Shown: positions 9,472 through 20,095, numbered from the stretch's first letter. The stretch is 64,000 nucleotides of DNA from Falsiruegeria mediterranea M17 (GCF_900302455.1 NZ_ONZG01000003.1:310001-374000), one strand, 5' to 3'. The notes: generated by a model not told the origin, from the sequence alone. Numbers and translations: made by a program.

Positions 9472-9690
9472 GGAGCGCTCCCGCCCGTCGTCAATTTTTC
9501 TGACGAAAAACCTCCTCCCGTTGGGCCGGGCCTCGCTGCGCTCGGTGGGTGCGTCTGGCTGCGACCATAGCTTGCTGTTTTGGACGGAAACGTAGGCCTT
9601 AGGCGGAACCGCGCCGGGCTTCGCCCGGCGCTGGGCCCAAGGCCGTTGGCGGTGCCGACGCAGTCGGAATAGCCCGGGCGCGGGAGCACC
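9472..9690. repeat. G+C-rich structured intergenic element, probable dispersed repeat
   Basis: A non-coding stretch of about 220 bases between convergent genes. It contains the perfect palindrome GGGAGCGCTCCC (about 9472-9483), a hairpin with 9-bp arms GCGCCGGGC/GCCCGGCGC around TTC (9611-9631), and further short inverted segments such as the CCTCGCTGCGCTCGG region near 9530. No reading frame has protein-like composition. The dense palindromes resemble dispersed intergenic repeats of Roseobacter chromosomes; that it is repeated elsewhere in the genome is inference, since only one copy is in the window. Confidence 0.45.
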
Positions 9691-9713
9691 CCCGATTGCG
9701 GCGTGTATCGCTG

Positions 9714-10544
9714 TCAAATTGTGCGCAAACCCAGGATTTCGCGTGCCTCGGCAGGGGTTGCCACAGGGCGCTCGTATTTCTCGCAGAGTTCGGCCGCGCG
9801 AGAAATCAATGCAGCGTTGGATGGGGCCAGCGTCTGGCGGTCCAAGCGCACGTTGTCTTCCAGCCCTGCGCGCGTATGGCCGCCTGCGGCAATCGCCCAC
9901 TCGTTAACGACGATCTGATTGGGCCCGATCCCGGCGGCACACCATTCAGCACCCGGTGCACGCTCCTGCATCATCTTGACGTAGAAATCGAACACCTCGC
10001 GGTCGGCAAACATGGCGTTCTTCACGCCCATCACGAATTGCACGTAGAGCTTGCCATAAAGCCGACCTTCTTCGCTCATCTTGATGGCATGCAGGATGTG
10101 GCTCAGGTCAAAGGCTTCGATCTCGGGTGTGATTTCGTATTTGATCATCTCGGACGACAGCCAGTCGATCAGGTCCGGCGCGTTCTCATACACCCGCGTG
10201 GGAAAATTGTTCGACCCTACTGAAAGCGATGCCATATCGGGTCGCAGGGGCAGCATGCCACCGCGGTCCTTGCCCGCGCCAGACCGGCCGCCGGTCGAAA
10301 ACTGAATGATCACGCCGGGACAGTGTTTCTCCAGGCCCTCTTTCAACAGCGCAAAGCGATCGGGGTCGGAGGTCGGTGTTTCATCGTCGTTTCGAACGTG
10401 GGCATGGATGATCGAGGCGCCGGCCTCAACCGCGGCATGGCTGCTTTCGACCTGTTCGCTGACAGTCGTGGGCACAGCCGGATTGTCGGCCTTGGTGGGT
10501 ACCGAGCCGGTGATGGCGCAACACAGGATGCAGGGTTTGGTCAT
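9714..10544 (-). CDS. 3-keto-5-aminohexanoate cleavage protein family (BKACE, DUF849)
   Basis: A 276-residue TIM-barrel protein of the beta-keto acid cleavage enzyme family, which condenses a beta-keto acid with acetyl-CoA to give acetoacetate plus a new CoA ester. Family motifs seen are CAITGSVPTK at the N-terminus, the metal-site region SIIHAHVRND (two His), FSTGGRSG and the late GGHTRAGLEDN segment. The start at 10544 begins MTKPCILCCAITG. It is the last gene of the TauD-pcaC-pcaH-pcaG unit, separated from pcaG by 16 bases. BKACE members take many substrates (3-keto-5-aminohexanoate, dehydrocarnitine, beta-ketoadipate and others). Its place beside pcaGH makes beta-ketoadipate an attractive but unproven substrate. 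Confidence 0.88.
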   Translation of the reverse strand: MTKPCILCCAITGSVPTKADNPAVPTTVSEQVESSHAAVEAGASIIHAHVRNDDETPTSDPDRFALLKEGLEKHCPGVIIQFSTGGRSGAGKDRGGMLPLRPDMASLSVGSNNFPTRVYENAPDLIDWLSSEMIKYEITPEIEAFDLSHILHAIKMSEEGRLYGKLYVQFVMGVKNAMFADREVFDFYVKMMQERAPGAEWCAAGIGPNQIVVNEWAIAAGGHTRAGLEDNVRLDRQTLAPSNAALISRAAELCEKYERPVATPAEAREILGLRTI

Positions 10545-10560
10545 TGGGACGCCTCTGTTG

Positions 10561-11180
10561 TCAGATGTCAAAGAATACGGTCTCATCCTCGCCCTGGATG
10601 CGAATGTCAAAGCGGTAAACCGGGATGCCATCGCGCACCGACCGCGTGGCGATCAGCGTTTGGCGTCGGCGCTGCCATTCGATGGTGTTGATCACCGGGT
10701 CGGCGGCGTTGGCGCTTTCCTCGTCGTCGAAATAGAGTCGCGTGTTGAGGCCCAGGTTGATGCCGCGCGCCACGATCCAGAGGTTGATGTGGGGTGCCTG
10801 GGTGGCCCCGTTTCGACCCGGTGTCGCACCGGGTTTGATCGTGTCAAAGCCCCATTCGCCGGTCTCGAAATCAGTGATCACGCGGCCCCAGCCGCGAAAA
10901 TCCTCTTCGACGTCGCCGGGGTGTTCGGGATGGGCGTGGACGCCATGGGCGTTGGCTTGCCAGACCTCAAGCAACACGTCCTTGATGGGCGAGCCAGTGC
11001 CGTCGATCACCAGCCCCTCCACCCGGATGCGCTCGCCCTTGGCATTGGGGCCAGCGATGTCGCGGCCAAGTTCCTGGTTGTAGATCTGAAACCCCGCATC
11101 GCCGGGTGCCAAGCCAATGTGCACATATGGTCCGGCTGTTTGCGAGGGCGTTTCCTTGAGGTACTCCAGACGCTGTTTCA

Positions 11181-11181
<1 letters not shown>
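10561..11181 (-). CDS. pcaG: protocatechuate 3,4-dioxygenase, alpha subunit
   Basis: A 206-residue alpha subunit of the intradiol dioxygenase that opens protocatechuate to 3-carboxy-cis,cis-muconate. It begins MKQRLEYLKETPSQTAGPY, the conserved PcaG start, and has the beta-sandwich motifs VLLEVWQANAHG and GWGRVITDFETG. As in other alpha subunits, the iron-binding tyrosines and histidines of the beta subunit are not retained; in place of PAHIHFS it has APHINLWI. The ATG overlaps the pcaH stop (ATGA), so the two subunits are translationally coupled. Confidence 0.95.
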
Positions 11182-12279
<1,098 letters not shown>

Positions 12280-12283
<4 letters not shown>

Positions 12284-13104
12284 GCGGGGACCCCACCCAG
12301 AACCTGCCCCTGAACCGTGACGCGGTGCATCAGACGGCGCGATCCTTGATAGTCGGCGACGGCATAATGTTGCACCAAACGGTTGTCCCAGATCGCCACG
12401 CTTCCGGGTTCCCATCGGAACCGACAGGCAAAGGCGGGTTGGGTGCAATAGTCGTAGAGGTAGTCGAGAAGGGGTTGCGATTCCGCACGGCTCCACCCTT
12501 CGAAATGGGTGGTGAAATCGCCGTTCACGTAAAGAGCCTTTTGTCCGGTCTGCGGGTGGCGGATCACGGCCGGATGCAACACGGGCTGGCTGACGCCCTC
12601 GTCTGACAGGCGCTCGTCTTGAATGCCCTCGCTGAAAGACGCATCCGAATGCCAGGCGTTCAACCCCTCAAGCGTGAGCTTCAGCCCGTCGGACAGGTGC
12701 TCATAGGCGGCGGTTTGCGAGGCAAACAGCGTGTCCCCTCCGAACGGCGGCAGCTCGCGCGCCACCAGAATGGAACACATGGCGGGTGCCGCGTCATAGG
12801 AATGATCGGTGTGCCAGGTGCCGCCGATGACCTGGGCGTGATGCGGTTCGGTTCGCACCTCGGCGATTTGCGGATGAGTGGCGACAGGCGTGAAAAACCG
12901 GTTCACGTCAATGGTGCCGAACCTTTCGGCCAGAGCGATGTGCCCCTCGTGCGACAGATCCTGATCGCGAAAGAACACGACGCCATGGGCAAACAGCGCA
13001 TCGCAAACCGTGGCAAACCCGGCATCATCCAGAGTGTTGAGCGACAGGCCCTCAATCTCGGCCCCCACATGGCCCGCGATCGGCCGAACGGAAACTTCGG
13101 TCAT
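12280..13104 (-). CDS. TauD/TfdA-family Fe(II)/2-oxoglutarate dioxygenase
   Basis: A 274-residue dioxygenase. The facial triad is visible: His98 and Asp100 in GTWHTDHSYD and His246 in NRLVQHYAVADY, with the 2-oxoglutarate-binding arginine in RRLMHRVTVQG about 11 residues later. The family hydroxylates taurine, alkyl sulfates, phenoxyacetates and other substrates, often releasing an aldehyde or a phenol. It is the first gene of the pca operon, coupled to pcaC by ATGA overlap, so it may feed an aromatic acid into the protocatechuate branch, for example by cleaving a side chain. That role is inference; taurine-like or sulfate-ester substrates cannot be excluded. Confidence 0.9.
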
Positions 13105-13238
13105 TTCGATTCCTCCCTAAGTCGACTGTTCCCGAATTCCGCGCGCGGGTCGAGTCGGTCGGTTGAGGTTCGCGGTACTTTGCGGGTCAAAACGAACCAT
13201 GGTTGCCAATCGTCTCTCTCTTCGCTATGCACCCCGCC

Positions 13239-13274
13239 GCCGGTCGCAGCCTACCCGGCTATCAAAACAAGGAC
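13239..13274 (+). promoter_or_regulatory. preQ1-I riboswitch controlling queC
   Basis: Directly before queC lies a compact preQ1 class-I aptamer. P1 is GCCGG (13239-13243) pairing with CCGGC (13255-13259); the loop TCGCAGCCTAC is followed by the A-rich tail TATCAAAACAAGGACT. The loop start GGTCGCAG and tail ATCAAAACAAGG closely match the well-known Thermoanaerobacter tengcongensis aptamer. The tail contains AAGGA (13269-13273), the ribosome site for the TTG start at 13282, so ligand binding should bury the Shine-Dalgarno sequence in the pseudoknot and repress translation. The class is recognised from memory; a covariance search would settle it. Confidence 0.88.
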
Positions 13275-13281
13275 TGAAAAA

Positions 13282-13983
13282 TTGAAAACCATTGTCATCT
13301 GCTCGGGCGGGCTGGATTCCGTTTCGCTTGCGCATTCGATTGCCGCCGAAGGCAATCTCTCACGGCTTGTGTCGTTCGACTATGGCCAGCGCCATCGCAA
13401 GGAGCTGGACTATGCCGCAGCCTGTGCCACTCGGTTGGGCGTGCCGCATCACATCATCGATATGCGCACCATCGGGGCGGCGCTGACGGGATCGGCGCTG
13501 ACGGACGATATCGACGTGCCAGACGGGCACTATGCCGAGGACACAATGAAGGTCACCGTGGTCCCGAACCGCAATGCGATCATGCTGACCATTGCCTATG
13601 GGATTGCCGCCGCCAACGGGGACGAGGCCGTGGCAACGGCTGTGCATGGGGGTGATCACTTCATCTATCCTGACTGTCGCCCGGCCTTTACCGAGGCTTT
13701 CGATGCCATGCAGCGCGCCGCTTTGGACGGATATGCCGATGTGGCCCTGTCGACGCCGTTTGTGCATCGCTCCAAGGCGGACATCGTGACCGAAGGGGCG
13801 CGTGTGGGGACTCCATTCGCGGACACCTGGTCGTGCTACAAGGGCGGCGAACATCATTGTGGTCGCTGTGGCACTTGTGTCGAACGGCGTGAAGCCTTTG
13901 ATTTGGCAGGTGTCTCAGACCCAACCGTCTACGAAGACCCGGGTTTCTGGCGTACGGCAATTGCGGACAAGGAAGGGGTATGA
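13282..13983 (+). CDS. queC: 7-cyano-7-deazaguanine synthase
   Basis: A 233-residue ATP-dependent synthase that converts 7-carboxy-7-deazaguanine to preQ0. The PP-loop is CSGGLDS (about 7-13), FDYGQRH is the following signature, and the C-terminal zinc site is CYKGGEHHCGRCGTC. I start at TTG 13282 because AAGGA lies 8 bases upstream and homologues begin MKTIVICSGG; the long upstream open frame has no protein signature and runs through the riboswitch. Its stop overlaps queD. The first gene of a complete queCDEF operon. Confidence 0.95.
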   Translation: MKTIVICSGGLDSVSLAHSIAAEGNLSRLVSFDYGQRHRKELDYAAACATRLGVPHHIIDMRTIGAALTGSALTDDIDVPDGHYAEDTMKVTVVPNRNAIMLTIAYGIAAANGDEAVATAVHGGDHFIYPDCRPAFTEAFDAMQRAALDGYADVALSTPFVHRSKADIVTEGARVGTPFADTWSCYKGGEHHCGRCGTCVERREAFDLAGVSDPTVYEDPGFWRTAIADKEGV

Positions 13984-14336
13984 TGTTTCGTATCACCAAA
14001 GAGTTCCATTTCTCCGCGTCCCATCAGCTGACCCATTTGCCTGCAGATCACCAATGCCACCGGATGCATGGGCACAATTATATCGTGGTGGTTGAATTGG
14101 CCGCGGCTGATCTGAACGCCGACGGGTTTGTGCGCGACTATCACGAGTTGGGGCCGCTTAAGTCCTATATCGATGATACGTTTGATCATCGACACCTGAA
14201 CGATGTGTTGGACGTGCCCACCACTGCCGAAAACATGGCGCGCCATTTCTATGAATGGTGCAAGGCGCGTTGGCCGGAAACGGCGGCGGTGAAAGTGTCC
14301 GAGACACCAAAAACATGGGCCGAGTATCGCCCATGA
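13980..14336 (+). CDS. queD: 6-carboxy-5,6,7,8-tetrahydropterin synthase
   Basis: A 118-residue QueD of the PTPS fold. The zinc ligands are His15 (FSASHQL) and His30/His32 (MHGHNY); the catalytic cysteine is Cys26 in QCHRMHGH, placing it with queuosine rather than biopterin enzymes. It produces carboxytetrahydropterin from dihydroneopterin triphosphate. The ATG overlaps the queC stop and the gene's end overlaps queE, so the operon is tightly coupled. Confidence 0.95.
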   Translation: MMFRITKEFHFSASHQLTHLPADHQCHRMHGHNYIVVVELAAADLNADGFVRDYHELGPLKSYIDDTFDHRHLNDVLDVPTTAENMARHFYEWCKARWPETAAVKVSETPKTWAEYRP

Positions 14337-15040
14337 CCCTGCGCATAGCCGAGATTTTTGGACCAACGATCCAGGGCGAGGGCGCCCTGATCGGGGAACC
14401 CACGGTGTTCATCCGCGCTGGTGGCTGCGACTACCGGTGCTGCTGGTGCGATTCAATGCATGCGGTCGACAGTGCTTATCGCCATGAATGGGCGCCTCTG
14501 TCCGACAGGGCCGTTTGGGATCAGGTGCGTGACCTGTCCGGGGGGCGTCCGCTGACGGTGTCGATTTCCGGCGGCAACCCGGCGATTCAGGACTTCTCCG
14601 GTGTGATCGCCATGGGCAAGGCAGAGGGGTATCGCTTAGCCTGCGAAACTCAAGGGTCGATCGCCAAGCCGTGGTTTGCTGATCTGGACACTCTGGTCCT
14701 GAGCCCCAAACCCCCATCCAGCGGTGAAACTCCGGATTGGGCGGCGTTTGAAAGCTGCCTGACCGCGGCCAAAGGGTGTCGCAGTATTGTGTTGAAGATC
14801 GTGATCTTTGACGATGCGGATTACACTTGGGCACAGCAGGTGGCCGCAAACCACCCGGATCTGCCGCTCTATCTGCAGCCCGGCAATCCCGAGGTTGACC
14901 CCAGCCAGCCCGTTGACCTGCAGGTTACAACCGACCGGCTGCTGTGGTTGATCGAAAAAGTCACCGGTGACGGTTGGTTCACCCCACGCGTGCTGCCGCA
15001 ATTGCACGTGCTGGTTTGGGGCAACAAGCGCGGCGTCTGA
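14333..15040 (+). CDS. queE: 7-carboxy-7-deazaguanine synthase (radical SAM)
   Basis: A 235-residue radical SAM enzyme that rearranges carboxytetrahydropterin to 7-carboxy-7-deazaguanine. The N-terminal FGPTIQGEG motif and the iron-sulfur signature CDYRCCWC (CX3CX2C, about residues 32-39) are clear, and SISGGNP is the SAM-binding GGxP region. The start at 14333 overlaps the queD stop. The middle is somewhat diverged from E. coli QueE, as in many alphaproteobacteria. Confidence 0.95.
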   Translation: MTLRIAEIFGPTIQGEGALIGEPTVFIRAGGCDYRCCWCDSMHAVDSAYRHEWAPLSDRAVWDQVRDLSGGRPLTVSISGGNPAIQDFSGVIAMGKAEGYRLACETQGSIAKPWFADLDTLVLSPKPPSSGETPDWAAFESCLTAAKGCRSIVLKIVIFDDADYTWAQQVAANHPDLPLYLQPGNPEVDPSQPVDLQVTTDRLLWLIEKVTGDGWFTPRVLPQLHVLVWGNKRGV

Positions 15041-15062
15041 CCGCAACAATTGGAGAGAGCTG

Positions 15063-15527
15063 ATGACTGACAGCATTTACAGCGATTTGAAGCAACTTGG
15101 TGGCGCAACCGTGATGCCGACCAATCCAGACGAGGCAGAACTGGAACGGGTGAAGAACCCGCAGGCGGAGGTGGCGTACAACGTGCGGTTCACTGCGCCC
15201 GAGTTCACCTCGCTCTGCCCGATGACAGGCCAGCCGGACTTTGCCCATCTGGTGATCGACTATGTGCCCGGCGAATGGCTGGTGGAAAGCAAATCCATCA
15301 AGCTGTTTCTGGGATCGTTCCGCAATCACGGCGCCTTCCACGAGGACTGCACCGTGTCCATCGGGCGGCGTCTGGCCGAGTTCCTGTCGCCGCAGTGGCT
15401 GCGGATCGGGGGGTATTGGTATCCGCGTGGGGGTATTCCCATCGACGTGTTCTGGCAGACCGGGCCGATGCCCGAAAGCGTCTGGATCCCGGACCAAGGC
15501 GTGCCGCCGTACCGCGGACGTGGGTAA
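15063..15527 (+). CDS. queF: NADPH-dependent 7-cyano-7-deazaguanine reductase
   Basis: A 154-residue monomodular QueF of the tunnelling fold, which reduces the nitrile preQ0 to preQ1. Nucleophile Cys52 lies in [11 protein letters not shown], followed by Asp59, and the nucleotide-binding ESKSIKLFL motif and [11 protein letters not shown] segment are conserved. GGAGAGAG precedes the ATG. It ends the operon just before a strong terminator. Its product preQ1 is the ligand of the riboswitch before queC, so the pathway is under feedback. Confidence 0.95.
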   Translation: MTDSIYSDLKQLGGATVMPTNPDEAELERVKNPQAEVAYNVRFTAPEFTSLCPMTGQPDFAHLVIDYVPGEWLVESKSIKLFLGSFRNHGAFHEDCTVSIGRRLAEFLSPQWLRIGGYWYPRGGIPIDVFWQTGPMPESVWIPDQGVPPYRGRG

Positions 15528-15533
15528 GAACGT

Positions 15534-15565
15534 GCAGGGCGCATGTGATGCGCCCTGCGTTTCTT
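15534..15565 (+). terminator. intrinsic terminator after queF
   Basis: A perfect 10-bp stem GCAGGGCGCA (15534-15543) / TGCGCCCTGC (15549-15558) with the loop TGTGA is followed by GTTTCTT. It begins seven bases after the queF stop and also overlaps the end of the convergent RidA gene, so it may act for both strands. Confidence 0.85.
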
Positions 15566-15959
15566 AATCAATTACGGCTGTTGCCTCGATCTCGAGCAGT
15601 GCGTCATCCTCGACCAGCCCAGCCACCACGACCATCGCCATGGCTGGAAAATGCCGCCCCATGACCTTGCGATAGACCGCGCCGATTTCGCCCTGACGGG
15701 CAAGGTATTCCTTTTTGTCGGTCACATACCAGGTCAAGCGCGTGATGTGCTCGGCGCGCCCGCCTGCGGCCTCGACCACGTCCATGATGTTGCGCAGGGT
15801 CTGCTCCATCTGACCGATGAAGTCATGCGTTTCAAAGACCTGATCCGCGTTCCAGCCGATCTGCCCCCCGACATACAGGTGCCCGTGCTTGGACAGAACG
15901 CCGTTGGCATAGCCTTTGGCCGGGGCCCAGCCTTCGGGTTGGATGATTTGATGGGCCAT
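15564..15959 (-). CDS. RidA-family enamine/imine deaminase
   Basis: A 131-residue protein of the RidA/YjgF/YER057c family. Features are the LYVGGQIGWNAD motif, EQTLRNIMDVVEAAGG and the arginine-containing HITRLTWYVTDK segment. RidA members hydrolyse reactive enamines and imines with release of ammonia. The gene ends the anthranilate-CoA operon, 14 bases after the ligase. The 2-aminobenzoyl-CoA monooxygenase product carries an enamine, so a deaminase step is chemically plausible; this is inference and it may instead detoxify by-products. Confidence 0.87.
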   Translation of the reverse strand: MAHQIIQPEGWAPAKGYANGVLSKHGHLYVGGQIGWNADQVFETHDFIGQMEQTLRNIMDVVEAAGGRAEHITRLTWYVTDKKEYLARQGEIGAVYRKVMGRHFPAMAMVVVAGLVEDDALLEIEATAVID

Positions 15960-15973
15960 TGGTGCCCCTCCGT

Positions 15974-17596
15974 CTAGTGCAGGTCCGAGCGCAGGCGAAA
16001 GCGTTGGATCTTGCCGGTTTGTGTTTTGGGCAGGGCGTCGATGAACTTCACACTGCGCGGGTATTTGTAGGGGGCGATGGTGGCTTTGACGTGATCCTGC
16101 AGTGTCTTGACCATCAGCGCGTCACCCGTTTCGCCCTCGGTCAGCACGATATGCGCCTCAACGACGTGGCCGCGCGCTTCATCCGGAGCGGCGATCACGC
16201 CGCATTCACTGACCGCCGGATGAGACAGCAGCGCGGCCTCAACCTCGGGTCCAGCGATGTTGTAGCCGGATGAAACGATCATGTCGTCGCTGCGGGCGGC
16301 AAAGTGCAGATAGCCATCGTCATCCATCACAAAGCTGTCGCCGGTGACGTTCCAGCCGTCTTGCACGTAAACTGCCTGTCGATCGTCCGCCAGATAGCGG
16401 CAGCCGGTCGGGCCGCGCACGGCCAGTTTGCCGACTTCACCAGCAGGCAGGGCGTTACCGTCGTCATCCAGGATCCGCACCTCGTAGCCCTTAACAGGCT
16501 TACCGGTGCAGGCAGGTCGGTGGTCGTCAAAGCGGTTCGAGATAAAGATATGCAGCATCTCTGTCGCGCCGATCCCGTCGAGCATCGGCTTGCCGGTCTT
16601 CTCGATCCAGGCGTCGTAGACAGGGGCAGGGAGGGTTTCCCCGGCCGAGACTGCGGCGCGTAAGGACGAAAGGTCGGCGCCGTCCTCCATCGCTTGCAGC
16701 ATAAAGCGATAGGCGGTCGGGGCGGTGAAACAGACGGTGGCTTTGTACTGTTCGATGATCTCGACCATGTTGGGTGGGCTTGCCTGTTCGAGCAGCGTCG
16801 CCGCCGCCCCGAAACGCAGGGGAAAGACCGCGAGACCGCCCAGGCCAAAGGTGAACGCCAGCGGGGGAGAGCCGATGAAAACGTCATCCTCGGTCACGCC
16901 CAAAACCTCTTTGGCGTAGCCGTCGGCAATGATCATCAGGTCGCGGTGGAAATGCATCGTGGCCTTTGGATCGCCCGTGGTGCCAGAGGTAAAGCCCAGA
17001 AGCGCGACGTCGTCGCGCCCGGTGTCCACGGCATCAAAGCGCACCGATTTCTCCAGCGCCAGCCGGTCCAACTCGGCGTCGTGGTTTGAAGTGCCGTCAA
17101 AACCGACCACCGATTTCAGGAACTGCGAACCCTTGGCGCAGGTCACCAGATCTTCCATCAGCCGTGTGTCGCAAAGCGCATAGGAAATCTCGGCTTTGTC
17201 GACAATCGCTGCCAACTCTCCAGCGCGCAGCATGGGCATGGTGTTGACCACCACCGCGCCCGCCTTGGTAGCGGCCAGCCAGCAAGCGACCATGGCGGGG
17301 TTGTTGGCTGATCGGATCAGCACCCGGTTGCCGGGTTTCACGCCCAGATCCTCGACCAGCACATGGGCCAGCCGGTTGGTCCAGTCGGAAAGTTCCTTGT
17401 AGGTACGCCGCCGTCCGTTGCCGATCAGAGCGGTGTGATCGCCAAAGCCCTTGTCCACCATGGCATCGGTCAGTTCGACGCCAATGTTCATGTGGTCGGG
17501 ATAATCGAACCCGCCCAGGTGAAACTCGGGCCACATGTCGGGCGCGGGTAGATTGTCCCGTGCAAATGTATCGCTATGGGCTGTTGGTCCCAGCAT
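15974..17596 (-). CDS. 2-aminobenzoate (anthranilate)-CoA ligase-like acyl-CoA synthetase
   Basis: A 540-residue ANL-superfamily ligase. ATP motif FTSGTTGDPKATMHFHRD, the core motifs GIGATEMLH and ADDRQAVYVQDGWNVTGD, and the C-terminal catalytic lysine region PKTQTGKIQRF are all present. The overall length and DxYLHFAARSDDMIVSSGYNI arrangement fit the benzoate/2-aminobenzoate-CoA ligase branch. Together with the two-domain monooxygenase in the same operon, activation of anthranilate is the best call. The stop of the upstream acyl-CoA dehydrogenase is two bases away and GAGGGA precedes the ATG. Confidence 0.87.
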   Translation of the reverse strand: MLGPTAHSDTFARDNLPAPDMWPEFHLGGFDYPDHMNIGVELTDAMVDKGFGDHTALIGNGRRRTYKELSDWTNRLAHVLVEDLGVKPGNRVLIRSANNPAMVACWLAATKAGAVVVNTMPMLRAGELAAIVDKAEISYALCDTRLMEDLVTCAKGSQFLKSVVGFDGTSNHDAELDRLALEKSVRFDAVDTGRDDVALLGFTSGTTGDPKATMHFHRDLMIIADGYAKEVLGVTEDDVFIGSPPLAFTFGLGGLAVFPLRFGAAATLLEQASPPNMVEIIEQYKATVCFTAPTAYRFMLQAMEDGADLSSLRAAVSAGETLPAPVYDAWIEKTGKPMLDGIGATEMLHIFISNRFDDHRPACTGKPVKGYEVRILDDDGNALPAGEVGKLAVRGPTGCRYLADDRQAVYVQDGWNVTGDSFVMDDDGYLHFAARSDDMIVSSGYNIAGPEVEAALLSHPAVSECGVIAAPDEARGHVVEAHIVLTEGETGDALMVKTLQDHVKATIAPYKYPRSVKFIDALPKTQTGKIQRFRLRSDLH

Positions 17597-17598
17597 GA

Positions 17599-18747
17599 TC
17601 AGTTCCCTCCCAGAAACGCTCCCATCGTTTGGCGCGCGATCACCACGCGTTGGACGTCCGATGCGCCCTCGTAGATGCGCAAGGCACGAATATCACGGTA
17701 CAGCTCCTCAACCTTCTGCCCGTGTTTGACGCCATCGCCCCCGTGCAGCTGCACCGCCTTGTCGATGACCTGCTGCGCCTGATCGGTGGAATAGAGCTTG
17801 GCCATCGCCGCCTCGCGGCTGACGCGGGCAGCCCCTGAATCCTTGGTCCAGGCGGCGCGATAGACCAGCAAGGCGGCTGCATCCACGTCCATCGCCATAT
17901 CGGCGATGTGGCCTTGTACCATCTGCAACTCGAACAACGGCGCGCCTTGCACCTGGCGGTCGTTGACCCGCGCCAAAGCCTCGTCCAACGCGCGCCGGGC
18001 AAAGCCAAGCGCGGCGGCGGCCACGGTGGTTCGGAACACGTCCAAAGTGGCCATCGCCACCTTGAACCCCTGTCCCGGCGCGCCCAGCAGGGCCGATTTC
18101 GGCACGCGGACATCATTGAATCGCAGTGTGGCCAATGGATGCGGTGCGATCACCTGCAGCCGTTCCACCACCTCGAACCCCGGCAAGCCGGCAGGCACCA
18201 CAAAGGCGCTCAGCCCTTTGGCGCCTGGTCCTTCTCCGGTGCGGGCAAAGAGTGTGTAGACATCCGCAATCCCCCCGTTCGAAATCCAGGTCTTCTCGCC
18301 GTTCAGGACATAGCCATCCCCATCCAGCGTCGCGGTCATGGTAGAGTTCGCCACATCCGACCCGGACTGCGGCTCGGTCAGTGCAAAAGCGGAAATCGCC
18401 TTGCCTGCGCGGGTGAGCGGCAACCATTCGTCTCGCTGCTCAGGGGTGCCAAAGAGCGAGATCGCCCCGGTGCCAAGGCCCTGCATCGCAAAGGAAAAAT
18501 CCGCCAGTCCATCATGGCGCGCCAGTGTCTCGCGGATCAACGCGAGCGTGCGCACGTCCAGCACGTCGCCCGCTGTCGGCTGCAACCATCCCGCGGCGCC
18601 CAAGTCAGCAACCAGTTTGCGACAGGCCGCGTCGATGTTGGAATGGTCCACCTTCAGATGCTCTGCACACCAAGCATCCAGAGCCTCAGCCAATTCCCGA
18701 TGACGCTCCTCAAAAAACGGCCACTGCAAAAAGCTCCGATCAGCCAT
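17599..18747 (-). CDS. acyl-CoA dehydrogenase family protein
   Basis: A 382-residue flavin acyl-CoA dehydrogenase. N-terminal alpha domain, then [15 protein letters not shown] and EKTWISNGG (flavin and substrate binding), and a C-terminal domain with [35 protein letters not shown], which contains the region of the catalytic base. In the anthranilate operon it is likely to oxidise the alicyclic or ring-opened CoA thioester after hydroxylation and reduction. The precise step is unknown. I start at ATG 18747 ([14 protein letters not shown]). Confidence 0.88.
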   Translation of the reverse strand: MADRSFLQWPFFEERHRELAEALDAWCAEHLKVDHSNIDAACRKLVADLGAAGWLQPTAGDVLDVRTLALIRETLARHDGLADFSFAMQGLGTGAISLFGTPEQRDEWLPLTRAGKAISAFALTEPQSGSDVANSTMTATLDGDGYVLNGEKTWISNGGIADVYTLFARTGEGPGAKGLSAFVVPAGLPGFEVVERLQVIAPHPLATLRFNDVRVPKSALLGAPGQGFKVAMATLDVFRTTVAAAALGFARRALDEALARVNDRQVQGAPLFELQMVQGHIADMAMDVDAAALLVYRAAWTKDSGAARVSREAAMAKLYSTDQAQQVIDKAVQLHGGDGVKHGQKVEELYRDIRALRIYEGASDVQRVVIARQTMGAFLGGN

Positions 18748-18830
18748 GACGTGGTCCCCTGCTTCTTCTCGTTGCAAGTACGGTCGCCGGAGGCGGTCCC
18801 GCAGTCAGCCAAACACGCAATCTCATCGGT

Positions 18831-19631
18831 TCAATCCCCTTCAAACACAGGGCGTTCTTTCGCTACGAATGCCCGATAGGCGCGCTCGAAATCCCCGGTC
18901 TGCATGCAGATCGCCTGCGCCTGCGCCTCGGCCTCGATGGCTTGTTCGATCGACATGGACCATTCCTGCGCCAGCATCGTCTTGGTGATCATGTGACCAA
19001 AGTTTGGGCCGGCCGCGATCTGTTCGGCCAGTTTCAAAGCGGCACCATCCAGCTCCTCGGCTGGAACCACTTTGTTGTGAAAGCCCCAGGCCGCGCCCTC
19101 ATCCGCCGACATCGACCGACCGGTGTACAGCAGGTCAGCCGTTCGTCCCTGACCGATGATCCGGGGCAGGATGGCACAGGCGCCCATGTCACAACCAGCA
19201 AGGCCAACACGGGTGAACAGAAACGCCACCTTTGCCTCGGGCGTGGCGATCCGCAGGTCGGACGCCATGGCGATGATTGCGCCGGCGCCCACGCAGATCC
19301 CGTCGATGGCGGCAATGATCGGCTTGCCGCAGTTCACCATCGCCTTGACCAGATCGCCGGTCATTCGGGTGAAGCGCAGCAGTTCCTTCATGTTCATCTT
19401 TGTCAGCGGCCCGATGATGTCATGCACATCCCCGCCCGAGCTGAAGTTGCCGCCGTTCGAGGCAAAGACCACCGCCTTGACGTCGTCATCGTAGTGCAAG
19501 TCGCGGAACCAGTCGCGCAACTCGGCATAGCTGTCAAAGGTCAGCGGGTTCTTGCGGTCGGGCCGGTCCAGTGAAATCGTGGCGATGCCGTCCGTGATGG
19601 AGCAATTGAAATGCGTCGTATCGGCGTTCAT
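18831..19631 (-). CDS. enoyl-CoA hydratase/isomerase family protein
   Basis: A 266-residue crotonase-fold protein. The oxyanion-hole segments [11 protein letters not shown] and [16 protein letters not shown] are present, as is the [20 protein letters not shown] sequence. The second acidic residue typical of hydratases at about 160 is not clearly conserved, and the segment [18 protein letters not shown] recalls ring-cleaving or hydrolytic crotonases. A 4-base overlap joins it to the MarR gene. It should act on a CoA thioester downstream of 2-aminobenzoyl-CoA, possibly in ring cleavage. Confidence 0.87.
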   Translation of the reverse strand: MNADTTHFNCSITDGIATISLDRPDRKNPLTFDSYAELRDWFRDLHYDDDVKAVVFASNGGNFSSGGDVHDIIGPLTKMNMKELLRFTRMTGDLVKAMVNCGKPIIAAIDGICVGAGAIIAMASDLRIATPEAKVAFLFTRVGLAGCDMGACAILPRIIGQGRTADLLYTGRSMSADEGAAWGFHNKVVPAEELDGAALKLAEQIAAGPNFGHMITKTMLAQEWSMSIEQAIEAEAQAQAICMQTGDFERAYRAFVAKERPVFEGD

Positions 19632-20095
19632 TGCGCCTCCTCCCTGATAATCCGGTCAAGCTGAAGGATCATGGCAGTGGCTTCCTCAGCCTCCAGCGCG
19701 CCCAACAGCTCATTCACCCAATGTTCGTGTTCCGATGCCTGTCGCGCGAACTCTTCAGCCCCCTTGCGGGTCAGGCGCACGCGGCTGGCGCGGCGGTCAC
19801 CCGGGACGGCCTCGCGCAGCGCGATCCCGTCTTCGACCAACCGCTCGACGATGCCGGTGACATTGCCGTTCGACACCTTGAGCAGCCCCGAAAGCTCACT
19901 CATCTTCAGCCCTTCGGCGTGGCGGCTCAAAGCTGACATCACGTCGAAACGGGGTAGGGTCGAGGCGAATTCGGTCCGCAAGGCTTCACGCAGATCAGCC
20001 TCGACCGAGCGGGTCACCTTGAGCAGTTTCAGCCACAACCGCAGGCGGGCCTTGCTGTCGGGTTCGGGGGTCATTTCGGGATCGGGGGATGTCAT
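19628..20095 (-). CDS. MarR-family transcriptional regulator
   Basis: A 155-residue MarR protein. The winged helix region reads [30 protein letters not shown], with the wing [19 protein letters not shown]. Regulators of this group in aromatic-CoA clusters bind a CoA thioester and release DNA. It lies inside the operon between the SDR and hydratase genes with overlapping starts and stops on both sides. The palindromic site at 23195-23228, upstream of the operon's first gene, is the likely operator and would give autoregulation. Confidence 0.9.
   Translation of the reverse strand: MTSPDPEMTPEPDSKARLRLWLKLLKVTRSVEADLREALRTEFASTLPRFDVMSALSRHAEGLKMSELSGLLKVSNGNVTGIVERLVEDGIALREAVPGDRRASRVRLTRKGAEEFARQASEHEHWVNELLGALEAEEATAMILQLDRIIREEAQ

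Noticed and set aside
9462-9713. Small genes in the gap before the BKACE gene
   Set aside because: Short frames on both strands have no start signals or protein-like composition and overlap strong palindromes.
12619-13281. Long in-frame extension upstream of queC
   Set aside because: The extension covers the TauD gene in antisense and the riboswitch; QueC homologues start at the SGGLDS region and a Shine-Dalgarno precedes the TTG at 13282.
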